This document shows positions 1 to 11,869 of a DNA stretch of 64,000 nucleotides, one piece after another. The notes beneath the pieces were generated by a model, which was not told where the DNA came from, did not search any database, and saw only the letters and a program-made list of their open reading frames with translations. The first letter of the stretch is position 1; the number at the start of each line of letters is the position of its first letter. This DNA comes from Tetracentron sinense (lineage: Eukaryota > Streptophyta > Magnoliopsida > Trochodendrales > Trochodendraceae). A program made the translations under genes and the position numbers. The DNA lies in contig CM026571.1 in the NCBI GenBank assembly GCA_015143295.1, forward strand, positions 5,475,501 through 5,539,500, given 5' to 3'.

Positions 1-260
1 CCACGTGAGAGACGTTAGGTGGCAGATTTGTCTGACATATTTAGTAATGAGTGCTGGACACATGGTATGGTCATCTATGGCCATCCATGGCCATTCTGAG
101 CTGAACCTATAAATACTCCAAGAATTTCAGTGGAAAAAAAAGAATCTTTAACACACTCTCTCTCGATCACTTGCTTTGTGCTTACTACTGTTCATCACCT
201 TCTACATCTACTTACTTTGGCATCAGAGTACAGGGCAGGATATCATACCCTTCGACTCCT
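1..260 (+). repeat. Possible truncated LTR or leader of an LTR element
   Basis: The stretch has a TATA box (TATAAATA at 108-115) followed by a pyrimidine-rich leader and, at 218-230, TGGCATCAGAGTA. That resembles the usual plant copia primer-binding site TGGTATCAGAGC, complementary to initiator tRNA-Met. It therefore looks like the end of an LTR plus the start of an internal region. I found no matching copy downstream of the copia gene, so it may be the 5' LTR of that element or an unrelated fragment. The window edge cuts it. Confidence 0.35.
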
Positions 261-917
261 ACCTTCTACCAGTAAACCAGAGCTTGAGTAGCAGTTGCTG
301 ACGCATGTCCTTCCCGGAAATTTCCCCTCACAATTTCCATAGATTTACCTCTAAAATATAGATGGATATTTCATTCGTCCCTTGCATTTTGGTTTATTTA
401 TTTATTTATTTTTATTTTGGATCCAGTTAGTCTAGTATTTTCAATTAAATTGATTAAAGCAACATGTTGCCAAAGTAACCTCTGTTGTGAAGATTGATTT
501 GATTGAAAATACATAGATGTTTGTGCGGAGTTATTTATGCGAACTGTGCTCGGCCCAAAGGAAGACACAGTTTGGCCAAATAACAACGCGCCTACGATGA
601 TAAATGTGTGACGATTAAAAAAATATATTCATGTAATCAACAGTCGGTCCAAAGAAAGGTTGTTGTTTGACAGAACTAATTGTCAGTATTTGATCATTGC
701 ACTAGGAGTACCACTTACAGTTAATTTCTCTGTCCAAAGACTATGAATTAATGTTGTGCTAGGTATCTTAAGATGGGTCCCTAATTTGGATTATTTGTTC
801 ATATCTTGTTTTATTTTATGACATACTTGTTAATATGAGTGTGCTTGTTTATTTTGCTCTCTATCCAGCTTCTGTTGCTACAGCTACGAATGTTTCTGCC
901 AAGTCAACAACATCCCA

Positions 918-1620
918 ATGCTAAGCGGGACAAACTTCAAAGTCTGGACAGAAACAGTGGAGATTGTCCTCGATTGTATGGATTTCGATCTTGCACTTCA
1001 GTCAGATCAACCCATTGCTACTCTGGAATACCTCAATGAGGTTAAAATTGAAAAGTGGAATCGATCTAACCGAATGTGCTTGATGATCATGAAACGCTCC
1101 ATTGCGGAAATGTTTCGGGGCTCTATTACTGAGACCAAGAGCGCCAAGAAGTTCCTGGAAGAAATTCAGCAATATTTTACCAAGAACGAAAAGTCGGAGG
1201 CAAGTAACCTTTTAGCTAAACTCATCGCGATGAAGTATAAGGGCAAAGGGAACATGAGGGAGTACATCATGGAAATGTCTCATCTCGCATCAAAAATCAA
1301 GTCGCTTAAGTTGGAGCTGTCTGAGGACTTACTCGTGTACTTGGTTCCTGCACACTTTGGGCAGTTCAAAGTGAGTTATAATACTCAGAAGGACAAATGG
1401 TCCCTCAATGAGCTTATATGTCACTATGTGCAAGAAGAAGAGAGGCAGCAGCGAGATAAAACTGAGAGTGCTCACTTGGCCTCAACCTCTCAGAACAAGA
1501 AAAGGAAAAGAGCTAAGGTTGCTGCGGAAGGATCTTCTCAGTAGAAGAAACAAAAGAAGCAGGATGAGGAGTTTACCTGCTACTTCTGCAAAAAGTCAGG
1601 ACACATGAAGAAGAACTGTT
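918..1620 (+). pseudogene. copia gag with CCHC zinc knuckle
   Basis: This is the capsid-type gag of the copia element. The 208-codon frame from 918 opens with the typical copia start (pattern I-P-x-L-x-G-x-N-F followed by W) and holds the alpha-helical gag region. An in-frame TAG ends it at 1542-1544. The same frame then continues into a clear RNA-binding zinc knuckle (C-x2-C-x4-H-x4-C, about 1576-1620). In an intact element knuckle and capsid belong to one protein, so the TAG is a disabling mutation. The frame is also open for several codons upstream of the 918 ATG, so the true start is uncertain. Confidence 0.8.
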
Positions 1621-1689
1621 CCAAGTACGCCGTCTGGCATGTAAAGAAGGGTATGCTTCTAACTTTAGTTTGTTCTGAAGTTAATTTAG

Positions 1690-2075
1690 CTTCTGTATCT
1701 AAAAATACTTGGTAGATAGATTTTGGTGCTACTACTCACATAAGTATGTCCATGCAGGGTTACCTGTGGAGCCGACCGCCAAGTGATGCTGAAAGATTCA
1801 TCTATGTGGGCGACGGCAATAAAGTTGCGGTGGAGACTATAGGGACTTTTAGATTACAATTGAAAACTGGGTTTTATTTGGATTTGTTTGAGACATTTGT
1901 TGCACCGTCTTTTAGACGGAATTTAATTTCTATTTCTAGTTTGGACAAATCAGGTTTTTCTTGTTCATTTGGAAATAATAAAGTTAGTCTCTATCAAAAT
2001 TCAAATTTTATTGGTTCCGGTTCTTTAATTGATAATTTGTATATGCTTGATCTAGCGTTTAGGTCATATCTCTAA
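1690..2075 (+). pseudogene. copia protease and pre-integrase segment
   Basis: An aspartic protease core reads I-D-F-G-A-T-T-H from about 1716. The usual copia core is D-S-G-A-T-x-H, so the serine after the catalytic aspartate has become phenylalanine. A TAG at 1713-1715 stands directly before it, where copia proteases commonly have tryptophan. The open frame 1746-2075 covers the rest of the protease and the start of the GAG-pre-integrase region. Both the active-site change and the stop indicate a dead copy. Confidence 0.75.
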
Positions 2076-3155
2076 ACAGAGAATTCAGAGGCTTGTGTCA
2101 GATGGAATTCTTGAACCCCTAGATTTGACAGACTTTCAAGTCTGTGTTGAGTGCATCAAGGGGAAACAAACAAACGTTAGAAAATTAGGTGCCGAGAGAG
2201 TTACAGATGTCTTAGAACTCATACATACTGATATATGTGGTTCATTCCCTACGGTTTCATGGAATGGACAACAGTACTTTATTACGTTCATAGACGATTA
2301 CTCTAGATTCGGTTACCTATATTTGATACATGAGAAGTCGCAATCCTTAGACGTTTTCAAATCTTTCAAAGCTGAAGTTGAACTTCAACTTGGAAAGAAA
2401 ATTAAGGCTATCAAATCGGACCGTGTAGTGAGTACTACAGGAGGTATGACGGATCAGGAGAACAACATCCCTTCGCAAATTTCCTCAATGAGTGTGGAAT
2501 TGTTCCACAATACACCATGCCGGGCAAACTGAGCATGAACGGTGTTGCAGAGCGACGAAACCGAACTCTTAAGGATATGGTAAGGAGTATGATTAGTCAT
2601 TCCTCCTTGCCAAAGTCACTTTGGGGAGAAGCTTTAAAGACCGCAGTGTACATCCTTAACAGGGTACCGAGCAAAGCAGTTGCCAAAACCCCCTATGAAC
2701 TTTGGACAAGCAAGAAGCCTAGCATAAGACACTTACACATTTGGCGTTGTCCAGCTGAGGCACGGCCTTATAGGCCACATGAAAGAAAACTGGACTCAAA
2801 GACGGTTAGATGCTATTTCGTCAGTTACGCTGAACGCTCTCGGGGCTACAAATTTTACAATCCCACATCAAGATCCTTATTTGAAACGGGAAATGCGAGA
2901 TTCCTTGAGGATGTTGAGTTTGGAGGGGAAGAAAACATAAGGAATGTTGTCTTTGAAGAAGAATCTGTTGTTGACGGTGATCAGGTCTCCATACATATTG
3001 TTGTTCAAGACACGGTTCCGACACTAGATAACAATGTTCAGGCTCCTATTCTTGACATTGTTCTAGACCAAGACAACAATGAGATTCTTCCTCAAGCACC
3101 ATCTATAGAACAAACTCAACAACCTCAAGAAGTAACCATTAAGGAGATCCACTAG
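2076..3155 (+). pseudogene. copia integrase
   Basis: The integrase is spread over two overlapping frames (2095-2532 and 2517-3155), so at least one frameshift lies near 2450-2520. In order there are the C-x2-C half of the zinc-binding region (near 2140-2160), the first catalytic aspartate in H-T-D-I-C-G (about 2224), the second in F-I-D-D-Y-S-R (about 2290), and the E-R-x-N-R-T-L region that carries the third acidic residue (about 2545-2570). The frameshift falls between the second and third catalytic residues. The C-terminal linker leads into the RT. Confidence 0.85.
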
Positions 3156-4816
3156 GGAGAGGAGAAGTGCGATTCCAGATGATTATATCGTTTTTCTCCA
3201 AGAACATGAGGATGGCGTTGGTTTAACAGAGGATGACCCGATCAACTTCTGTCAAGCCATGCGCAGTCCTCACTCTTAGAAGTGGATTGATGCTATGAAG
3301 GATGAGATGAAGTCTATGAAAGACAATGACTTTTAGGATCTCGTCGAGTTACCTGAAGGTGCAAAACTCATTGGCTATAAATGGATATTTAAAACCAAGA
3401 GGGATTCGAAGGGTAATGTCGAGAGATATAAGGCTCATCTAGTCGCCAAAGGCTTTACTTCGGAGAGAAGGCATAGACTACAAAGAGACTTTCTCTTCGG
3501 TATCTTTGAAAGACTCTTTTAGAACTGTAATGACACTGGTGGCTCATTTTGATCTAGAGCTACATCAGATGGATGTCAATACTGCTTTTCTCAATGGAGA
3601 CATTGACAAGGCGATTTATATGGTACAGCCAGAAAACTTTATATCGGGAGAACCAAAGTCTATGGTCTGCAAGTTAAAGAAATCCATCTATGGTCTCAAA
3701 CAGTCTTCCCGTCAATGGTATCACAAGTTTCATCAAGTCATCACTTCGTACGGTTTTGAAGCGAATGTCGTTGATGACTGTGTATATCATAAGTTCAGTG
3801 GGAGTAAATTTATCTTCCTGGTATTATATGTCGATGATATTCTACTCGCTAGCAGCGATATAGGCTTGTTACACGAAACCAAGAAATTTCTGACGAATAA
3901 ATTCGAGATGAAAGATCTTGGTAATGCCTCTTTTGTATTAGGTATTCAGATACTGAGAGATCGTTCTCGAGGTATCCTTGGGTCTTCACAAAAGAGCTAT
4001 ATCGATAAGGTTCTGAGTAGATTCGGCATGGAAGATAGTAAATCAGGAGACACGCCGGTAGCTAAAGGAGACAGGTTTAGTCTCAAACAGTGCCCTAATA
4101 ATGATCTTGAAAGGAAAGAGTTGCAAAAGATTCCTTATGCGTCAGTAGTAGGGAGTCTAATGTACGCTCAAGTTTGTACTCATCCCGACATAGGGTTTAT
4201 AGTGGGAGTTTTGGCCAGATATTTGAATGATCCAGGTATGCAACATTGGAAGGCAGCCAAACGCGTGATGCGTTATTTAAGGAGAATAAAAGATTACATA
4301 CTCACTTATCGGAGATCAGACAGTTTAGAGATCATCGGGTTCTCTGACTCCGATTTTGTGAGATGCCATGATAGCAGGCGCTCCACTTCAGGCTACATCT
4401 TTATGTTGGCTGGAGGAGCTATATCATGGAAGTCTGCTAAGCAGACTCTTATAGCTTCTTCAACTATGGCTGCTGAGTTCATTACTTGTTATGAGGCGTC
4501 CAACCACGGGATATGGCTACGAAACTTTGTCACTAGGTTGCGTGTGGTAGATGGCATTGACAGACCATTGAAGATTTACTGTAACAATTACTCAGCGGTG
4601 CTTTACTCCAACAACAACAGAAGCTCGACGAAGTCGAAATTTATCGACATCAAGTTTCTAGTTGTTAAGGAGAGAGTTCAGGATAGGCAGATTTTCATAG
4701 AACATATAGAAACAAATTCTATGCCAGCGGACCCATTGACCAAGGGCTTAACGCCTAAGGTTTTTTATGAGCACACTGCTCACATGGGTGTTATTTCTAA
4801 TAATACCTTGGTTTAG
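3156..4816 (+). pseudogene. copia reverse transcriptase and RNase H
   Basis: The RT N-terminus (3156-3505) carries two in-frame TAGs (3277-3279 and 3334-3336) and a frameshift near 3465-3475. The first catalytic block survives (W-I-F-K-T-K then A-K-G-F). From 3506 an uninterrupted 436-codon frame holds M-D-V-N-T-A-F-L-N-G, the catalytic Y-V-D-D box at 3827-3838, the thumb, and a full RNase H with G-F-S-D-S-D, S-T-S-G-Y and A-A-E. The frame ends with the usual P-A-D-P-L-T-K-G-L tail. The long intact 3' frame suggests the copy is not extremely old. The ATG at 3506 is an internal methionine, not a real start. Confidence 0.9.
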
Positions 4817-5700
4817 TGGGAGTCATTTTTATTCTATATGTTTTACTTTAGACATTGAATTGTTTAGTTTTGTGTAGAATAAAGTTGATGGTTTATGATT
4901 CTATTTCTGAGCTTACTTATGTTTTCTATGTGCAATGTTTGCATTGCATTAAAGACTTTGGATTGATCTCACTAAAGACTGAAGAAGGACCAGTTGGAAA
5001 TAGGCATGTGTGAGATCACATTGCATGTAATTTCCATGCTACTCATCCATATTTAATCTATCTCATTGAGTGTATTAATATGGTGATTATCGTGGTTTAG
5101 TCATGATTGTATTGTGATAAAAGCCGCGGTGATTCCATTGTTAGGAAATCATATTTCTTATAATGTTAGGATACTAAATTGGGCAACATATTATTTTATG
5201 TATTCAATTATATTAGCTATTTAATTTAGTGGGCTGAAATCAAGTGGTCTAATTTGGTAAGCCCATAGACTGCTAAAAATTGATATGGACTAATTGAGTA
5301 GATACCAATTTTGTTCTAATTAGGGGATTATGGGAACCCTAATTAAACAATATAGACTTTTTAGGTTATGGTCCCAAATACACCAAATTATAACACAGTT
5401 TCCCTTCTCCCCATCTGGAAGAGAGACGACGGTCCCATTGAGGAACTAAGGCGATTTGGTTGAGGAAGATCACAAAACACCCACCCGTTCGTGTTCATCC
5501 GTTCATGATGTAGATCCTAAGATTCTTGATATACTGTTTTAGAACGTTTGCATCTAGAGTTTGTTTATGTCTTTCGTTATGATTTAATTCTCTCAGGAAG
5601 AACTGAGAAGATATTTTAAATGTAAAATGAACTATGGATGTGAAGAATCGAGCTGTTTGTTGCAATTGGGGAATTGTAATCAGTTATATAGATATAGTTG
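4817..5700 (+). repeat. copia 3' untranslated region and candidate 3' LTR
   Basis: Directly after the RNase H stop the sequence is TGGGAGT, like the polypurine-containing tail of many copia elements. A stretch of about 320 bp follows, then TGTTAGGAAATC at 5139, which has the form of an LTR start. Downstream there is an AT-rich region with promoter-like character and a leader-like segment (5400-5560). The 3' end is not defined by a CA terminus or target duplication that I could identify. Confidence 0.4.
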
Positions 5701-8300
5701 TATTTGGATTATAAAATAAGAGGTAACACCTTCCTTCAAAGTGTAGTGTTGCGTATATACCTGGATTTTTTTATTATTACTTTCCCAAACGCGTCCGGTG
5801 ACTTTGAATCTCAGACTTCTTGGCCTTGGGACATTGTCATGTGAGTTAAAATAATGGTAGAAGCTTCTAATGTATTCGTACCTTCTTTTACTGGCTTGCA
5901 TATGGGATATAGTTGTATCAATGCCGATGTTATTGATGAATCACGTATTAATATTTTATATTATAATAGATCGATGAGAGAGTTACAATTTTGATTAATC
6001 TTATATTATATTTTAATTTGAGGAGAAGGTAATGACTTCAATAGAACCCGTTAATTAGATGTCGTGCAAGGACAGAATTATAACAACTTTCATGTTGTTC
6101 ATGAATTACATTTACTATTACATATTCTAGTGACTGTTAATTTTTTTGTAAATGATCATATACGGTGTATGTGAATTTCACACTAAGAAATAGACAAGCT
6201 TCCAAAAAATATATATCTATGGTTGCTATGCTATTATCATGGTGTTATCACAGGTATTAGGATGAATCCCAGTGTCAAACATGCATGAATTTTATAATAT
6301 TAGATTAAAAAAAAATATTTCAAATCGAATACTCTTTTTAAAAGTAACATTCTAAGATTATATAGAGTCATTTGAATGTTTTCCCTTATTTTCAAAATTT
6401 ATTGTTGCCATGTTAAAAAAAATTAACTTGGTTGTGCTTCTCTTTTTGTTGCATAATCAGTCCCCAAGTTCTGATAAAGGAGATTTGATGTCAAGTTTGT
6501 GGTGAATGATGGTTCAGTAAGAAAATCACTAAATATTATTATAAAAAAAATTCTTTATCTTCTCCTAAACCCAAGCCTAGCTAGCCCTGGCTGAGGGTAG
6601 AGCTTGGGCCTAGGCAATTCAAGCCCTCTGAGGCTTGGGATGGACACTTACAAGTGAGGGTTGGGCTTGAACAAATCCTGGCCCAGCTCTGACCCGATCC
6701 ACTAACAACCCTAATTCCATTGTACTATAGAAATACTGAGTTTACTCAAACTTGTACAACCCAACTCGGATTGTCATCTTATCGACTCATCAAACAAAAT
6801 ATACTTAATGCATAGGTTAAAATTGATTAGCTACGGATAATGACAGACTTTCTGCTAACAGATTGGACGACTTAAGACAATTATTTTTCATCACAAGTTA
6901 GGAAAAGGAGACTCGTATTATAGAAAGGAGACTCGTATTATAGGTTTTCTTATGGACCCAAAGAACACCACGTGTCTCTCATATCTGATATGCATAGACA
7001 AGGTTCATTAATAAATTTTAACTGATTATTGCCAAACATATTAAGTGCAAATCAATTCTAAGAATTTAAAATTTTACTCATTTTCGGAATTAGACATCAT
7101 ATCCACTCTCCCAGATTTAGCTCGACGCAATTTTCGTCCACGTGTCAGAATATGCTAGAGTGAAAGTGTCAGGAGATAAGAACTAAGCATTGAGTCTTTG
7201 GTTTATCCCAAACTAGTGTGAACTATTTAAGGGTCAAAATAGCATGGATTTCAGGCCTAGACCTTAAGAGCCCTTGCTTTACAAATTTCAACATTGTGCA
7301 TAGACTTTGGAACTCAAACGTCACGCTCCGGAGTTCCTGATGCATAAGCTTTGTCCATTGTTTCTGGAAAAAAAGGTTTTGTTCTGGGTTTTGATAGGCT
7401 TAGTTTGCCGTGTTTTCTGCCATGATAGATCAGGCCCAAGTCCATCTGATAGGGATCATGTTGGATGGTCATTGGTGGGCCATCTTGAGTACAATATCCC
7501 AATTTATTTGAGATGGGATGTCTCCACGGATTGATTCCAAAATCTTCCCACCGTTTAAAAGGATGGCCCCACCACCCTCCAGGGACGTTGGCAATATTAC
7601 GAAAAGTCATTTTCAATATGGTAAGAGCATAGATTGGTGATCAAATGGTTGCAGCTCAAAACCCTTTTGATCATCCAACGGTCAGAATTACTCCTAGTGG
7701 TTCTCATTTTATTTTTTTTGGCTAGGAGTGATCCAACTTCTGGTTGATGGACAGGCAAGTCACGAGCTAGACTGACCCTAAATAATAATAATAATAAAAA
7801 CTAAACCCAAAGAAGAAAAAATGATACGGAGATCTTAGAAATAGTAAGATGATTCAAAACTCCGGTAAGGGAGATGTAGAAATAGTACTTCAAGATCCAT
7901 TACGTGTCTAAGGCCTTTTGTTGTTCTTGGCCTTTGTTATTCTGGTACAAATATTTTTATTTCTTAAAAAGAAGCCGTTTCAGAATGTTCAATTGTCCGA
8001 AATTAATTTCTAGATACAAGTATTTATCAACATCAAATTGATAAAAAGAACAAAATTATTGTTGGTGGATGCAATTATGCATGATCAGGTTGGAACTGTG
8101 TGAAAAGAACAAAATTATTGTTGATAGATGCAATTATACAAAACAATATATACTTCCAAAACATGATTTACATAAGAAGACTATACTCTCATCTGGGCTC
8201 TTTATTTCAAGGAGGAAAAAAGAAAAGGCAATTAAACAAAATAATACTACAGGGAATTTAAACTCGAAAACTAATATAACATAGCCTATAGCTTCAAATA
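5701..8300. other. AT-rich intergenic region without recognised genes
   Basis: No coding signal is convincing. Open frames near 7307-7616 overlap on both strands and lack any family motif. A 20-bp unit around 6907-6940 is tandemly doubled (GGAGACTCGTATTATAG). The stretch 6570-6720 has the inverted AAGCC/GGGCTTGG vocabulary also seen in the MITE at 13.7-14.2 kb and may be a remnant of a related repeat. The sequence just before 8301 is the 3' flank of the LEA_2 gene. Confidence 0.6.
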
Positions 8301-8864
8301 TCACTCGCACTCCAAATCCTGAACGACCTTTGTATCCAACATAAGCGTCATGGTACAGTTCATTTCCACCGTTTTACGCTTCTTAATTATCTTCATCAGC
8401 TGCACCTTCCCACTCAACTTGGCATGGCTGCTCAATTTCAACCTCCCTGAATTGAGTTCACTTCCCAGGCTCGCAGTATCCGATAGTGTGCCCGAGTTCA
8501 CATCAATTGTAACGTTCATTCGTCGCGTTTTTCTTGCCTTAGCGCGCCCCTTTTCAATCATAAAATCCCCGACCTTCGTGCCGCCATAAGAGACGGTCGC
8601 CGTGGTATTGTCGAACTTGTAGTGACCAAAATTCTTATTTTTGATGGTTATTTCCCCAATAAGTGTCATGTTAAAGGAAGGAGGTGACGAGCTGTTTGTG
8701 AGACTCTTGACTGTGACAGACTTCAAGTTAACATCAGGAGTTTTGATTCGCATCACTGTTAGTGCGAAAACTAGGATGATTATGGTCTGAAACACGACGA
8801 ATGCCACTATATAGGCGCAGCATTTCCTGTTTGCCATGCTGCGCTGCTTCTGTGCTTCCAACAT
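8301..8864 (-). CDS. LEA_2 / NHL-type membrane protein (copy 1)
   Basis: An intact, intronless 187-codon gene. A short basic N-terminus is followed by one hydrophobic helix (about residues 20-40) ending in the conserved A-L-T-V-M-R-I, then by a LEA_2 domain (about 60-165) with the K-N-K-N-F-G-H-Y-K-F strand typical of NDR1/HIN1-like and late-embryogenesis-abundant group 2 proteins. The layout predicts a single-pass protein with the LEA_2 domain outside the cytosol. The family is linked to stress and defence responses; the role of this copy is inference. An alternative start is the second methionine (residue 10). It is about 26 kb from its paralogues and the most divergent of them: it has serine-rich insertions near residues 55-62 and 125-140. 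Confidence 0.9.
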   Translation of the reverse strand: MLEAQKQRSMANRKCCAYIVAFVVFQTIIILVFALTVMRIKTPDVNLKSVTVKSLTNSSSPPSFNMTLIGEITIKNKNFGHYKFDNTTATVSYGGTKVGDFMIEKGRAKARKTRRMNVTIDVNSGTLSDTASLGSELNSGRLKLSSHAKLSGKVQLMKIIKKRKTVEMNCTMTLMLDTKVVQDLECE

Positions 8865-9150
8865 GGCTGAGTTCTGAATTTTTGAGGTCTATGCTTAGAC
8901 GGGTAGGAAGGAGTACTAGGAGTTAGTCTGTTGCTGGAATTGAGGGGTTTGTAATCTGTTATATATATATTACATACATAGGTTTATTAAGTAATTGAGA
9001 GGATATAGTAATATTGAATACTTTTCTACATGGCGTGTTGAAAATAAGGTGATGTTCATTTTATTTTATTTTCGTCAAGGAACGCGTTTGAACGATCTTT
9101 TTTTTTGAGTTGAGTTGAGTTTTCAATGACTTTGACTATTGACCCCATAG
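8865..9150 (-). promoter_or_regulatory. Promoter region of LEA_2 copy 1
   Basis: Reading on the minus strand, an alternating TATA-rich stretch (8958-8975 on the plus strand) lies about 100 bp upstream of the start codon and can act as TATA box. Two W-box cores on the plus strand (TTGACT at 9132-9137 and TTGACC at 9139-9144) lie about 270 bp upstream. W-boxes bind WRKY factors, and the two intact paralogues also have them. Confidence 0.45.
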
Positions 9151-9239
9151 AAGCTTCTGCCCATGGGTAGTATTTCTGATTCGAACCTGTATAACCACTT
9201 ATCTTTCACAGGTTTGGATTGAGGTTTTAGTTTCGTTGC

Positions 9240-9890
9240 TCGTGAGGCCATGACATAGTCATGTTAAATAATTAAATAACACTTTTTTAGTGATGGAGAA
9301 ATAATTAAATAACATTATATACAAAAATATATTTTTTGTTTTTAAAAGTTCACGGCTCTCTTGTCCAATGATTATGCCCTATTAATAATTAAATAATATA
9401 GTATAATTTATTTTTTTAATGAACAGTTGTCTCCTTGTCCCAAAAATATGCTCTTAATTCTAAAGGGATTCGGGTTCCAAGTGCAGCTCACAATTCTAAA
9501 GGGACAGTCCCAAGGAGCACTGTCCCCATGCCTATGCTATTCTCCATTACAAAAAATTTGGTGTTTTTCAAAAATTCAAGAGCCATTCCCCACTTAGGCC
9601 TCCCTGCAACCCACGGCTAACAATGGGGAATGGGGCAATTCCCCCGTAAACTTTTGAAAAACAAATATACTATGTTATTTAATTATTTAACATGATATAG
9701 TCATGAGACAAGGAGCGGCTATCCCCTGAACTTTTGATAATAAAAAATTATATTACATTTTTTAATTATTTAATTGGGCATAATCATGAGTAAGGGGAGC
9801 AACTCCTCCTAAACTTTTGAAAACAAAATATATATTTTATATTATGTTATTTAATTATCTAACATGACATGCATAATCATAGCACAAGGG
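9240..9890. repeat. AT-rich repeat module with TTAAATAATTAAATAAC motif
   Basis: The motif TTAAATAATTAAATAAC or close variants recur here (9264, 9300, 9380, 9675, 9760, 9850), each next to a phrase of the type CATGACTATGCCC and a run containing TTTTCAAAAGTTC. The same module recurs at 39,925-40,380. It is a dispersed, internally repetitive element of unknown class. Confidence 0.6.
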
Positions 9891-11600
9891 GATAGCTGCA
9901 GGAGAAACAATACCGGTAAAATATATATGTACGAAATATATGGATGAAATGACACACGAACTTGTCATTAAAAAAATGGGAAATGGAAAACGGACCCAGG
10001 GTCAGCTTAAAGGTTGATCCGGTGATCTCATTGGTCCATGGCCCTTTTATACCACCTGTCAACTGTGGTTAGGGTTCACTCACCCCTTAGGGTTAAGCAA
10101 TATAATCATGAGTTTCAGAAAAACAAAAAAAAATATAATTTTAATTTAATTAAGATTAACCGTGATTTAAGAGGTGTTAAAAGGGACACGGGGACACTGC
10201 GGTCAGCTTAGAAGAAGACCTAGGGTCCTCTTCTTAGGACTCAAAAATATTGGAAGCCCACACTCCAAAACCTCTCATGCCACTGGTCCTAGAATATTTC
10301 GTATCTGTCTAATCATTCTTGACAAATCTATCATAATTACTAATATTTTCAATCCACCATTGTTACAAGAACATCCTGGTTACATAATACCTAGTGCGAA
10401 ACGGATCGGATTCTGGGCCCGTGTAATTTGCAGCACTCAACCCGTTTCACACTATATTTATGATTATATACCCCCATTGCATTTTCCACTCCGAGGTGGA
10501 AATGAAATGATCGTGTTCACTGTGGAGTAGCCCGCGTCAACCAAGTCGAGGAAAAAGAGGAAAGAGATGTGATGATCCTAGCCTTCTGATAAATGGGTTG
10601 TGTTTCGTTTAAGAGAGCTCTGAGTGGGGTCCATTTGAAAGTGTCCTCTTTGATGAGCATATTGTACCCTTTTTTTTTTTTTGTAGGTCACTATATTCGC
10701 CAGAGACAAGCCCCTTTCGGGTACCACACAATAAAGGACATGTGGCTTTAAAAATGGGAGAAGTCATTCCATTTTCTCCCCCCATGATTTTAACTTCTCT
10801 CCTAATTAATATCTCTCACCCTTTATCTCATCATGTGTCAAATAATGTATAGAAAAGTCAAAATCATGATTTTAACTTCTCCCCAATTAATATCTCTCAC
10901 CCTTTATCTCATCAGAGACAAGCCCCTTTCGGGTACCACACAATAATGTATAGAAAAGTCAATATCTCTCACCCTTTAGTCACCCATAAAATGACTTCTC
11001 CAACCACTTGTATTTTTGTGGTACCCTAAGAGGGGTCTTTCTGGGCTTCGCCAAAGACAAGCCAAGGCCAGAGGACCTACTGATTTATTATTGTTAAGAG
11101 CTTATTCTCTTATTTTGTAGGCCTCGGATTGTCACTGAAGCCAGAAAGGGCTTATCTCGGGATTCCATAGAATAGGTGACATGTGGTAGAGAAGTCAAAA
11201 TTATGGGGTCAATGATTTTGACCCCTTCACTTATAATAAGACATGTCGCGATAAGTGTGTGAGGATAAAGAGGAGAGATATCATATGGGGAGAAGTAAAA
11301 AAAAATTTGGAAGAAAATAAAATGACTTCTCCCCATATTTTTGCCAATTGTCACACAATGTATGGAAGCCCGAGCGGAGTTTCTGGTTTCGCCAGGGACA
11401 AGGCCTATTTAGTAACGTTAATGCATTGACCGAGTCTAAAAATGGCTAGCGCGTCTCAAAGATTTGCTAACGAGTCGTGACTCGCAGGCTAAACGAGTCC
11501 CGAGAATCCACTTCATTCTCCTTTGGCTGCAAAGTTACCGTACAAATGACATCCCCATTTGACTATTTGAATTTCAATTCAAACCAGGTTTTTCAAAATA
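9891..11600. repeat. Intergenic region with local segmental duplications
   Basis: No gene is recognised. A 33-bp segment (AGAGACAAGCCCCTTTCGGG at its left) occurs at 10,702-10,734 and again at 10,914-10,946. A 50-bp segment rich in ATCTCTCACCCTTTATCTC occurs at about 10,783-10,833 and 10,866-10,913. Degenerate relatives lie at 11,035-11,060 and 11,380-11,405. Together they look like an interleaved local duplication. The frame at 10,174-10,530 has no family motif. Confidence 0.55.
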
Positions 11601-11869
11601 TGAGAAAATACATTTACACCACCTAAGATTTCACGAAAATACACATAATCCCCTCAGGTTTTAGAAAATACATTAAGTATCCCTATTTTTCAAAATATTT
11701 ATACTTACACCCCTTCCATCAATTGACCGTTAGTCAACTAATGGAATAATGATGTCATAGGATAAAATGGTATGAACTACCAAAAAAGACCGACCCTCTA
11801 AAGTTGTCATTTTCCATTTTTCTCATATACGAAATTATCCCTTCATTTTTAAATGAAATCAAATCCTCT

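Larger units (their letters stand above)
261..5700 (+). mobile_element. Decayed Ty1/copia LTR retrotransposon
   Basis: Domain order is gag, protease, integrase, reverse transcriptase, RNase H. Integrase before RT defines Ty1/copia. The coding region runs from about 918 to 4816 in several frames with internal stops, so it cannot make a polyprotein. The leader (about 400-840) contains two related motifs, CGGCCCAAAGGAAGAC near 552 and CGGTCCAAAGAAAGG near 645. Behind the stop codon comes a 3' untranslated stretch. TGTTAGGAAATC at 5139 is a possible start of the 3' LTR, but no matching 5' LTR was seen, so the outer limits given here are approximate. Confidence 0.8.

Noticed and set aside
1..5700. 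A pair of LTRs around the copia gene
   Set aside because: The TATA-containing stretch at 1-260 and the candidate 3' LTR from 5139 share no visible similarity, so they were not called as one pair.
7307..7616. Overlapping frames of 75 and 100 codons
   Set aside because: Opposite strands, no family signature, no promoter or splice context.
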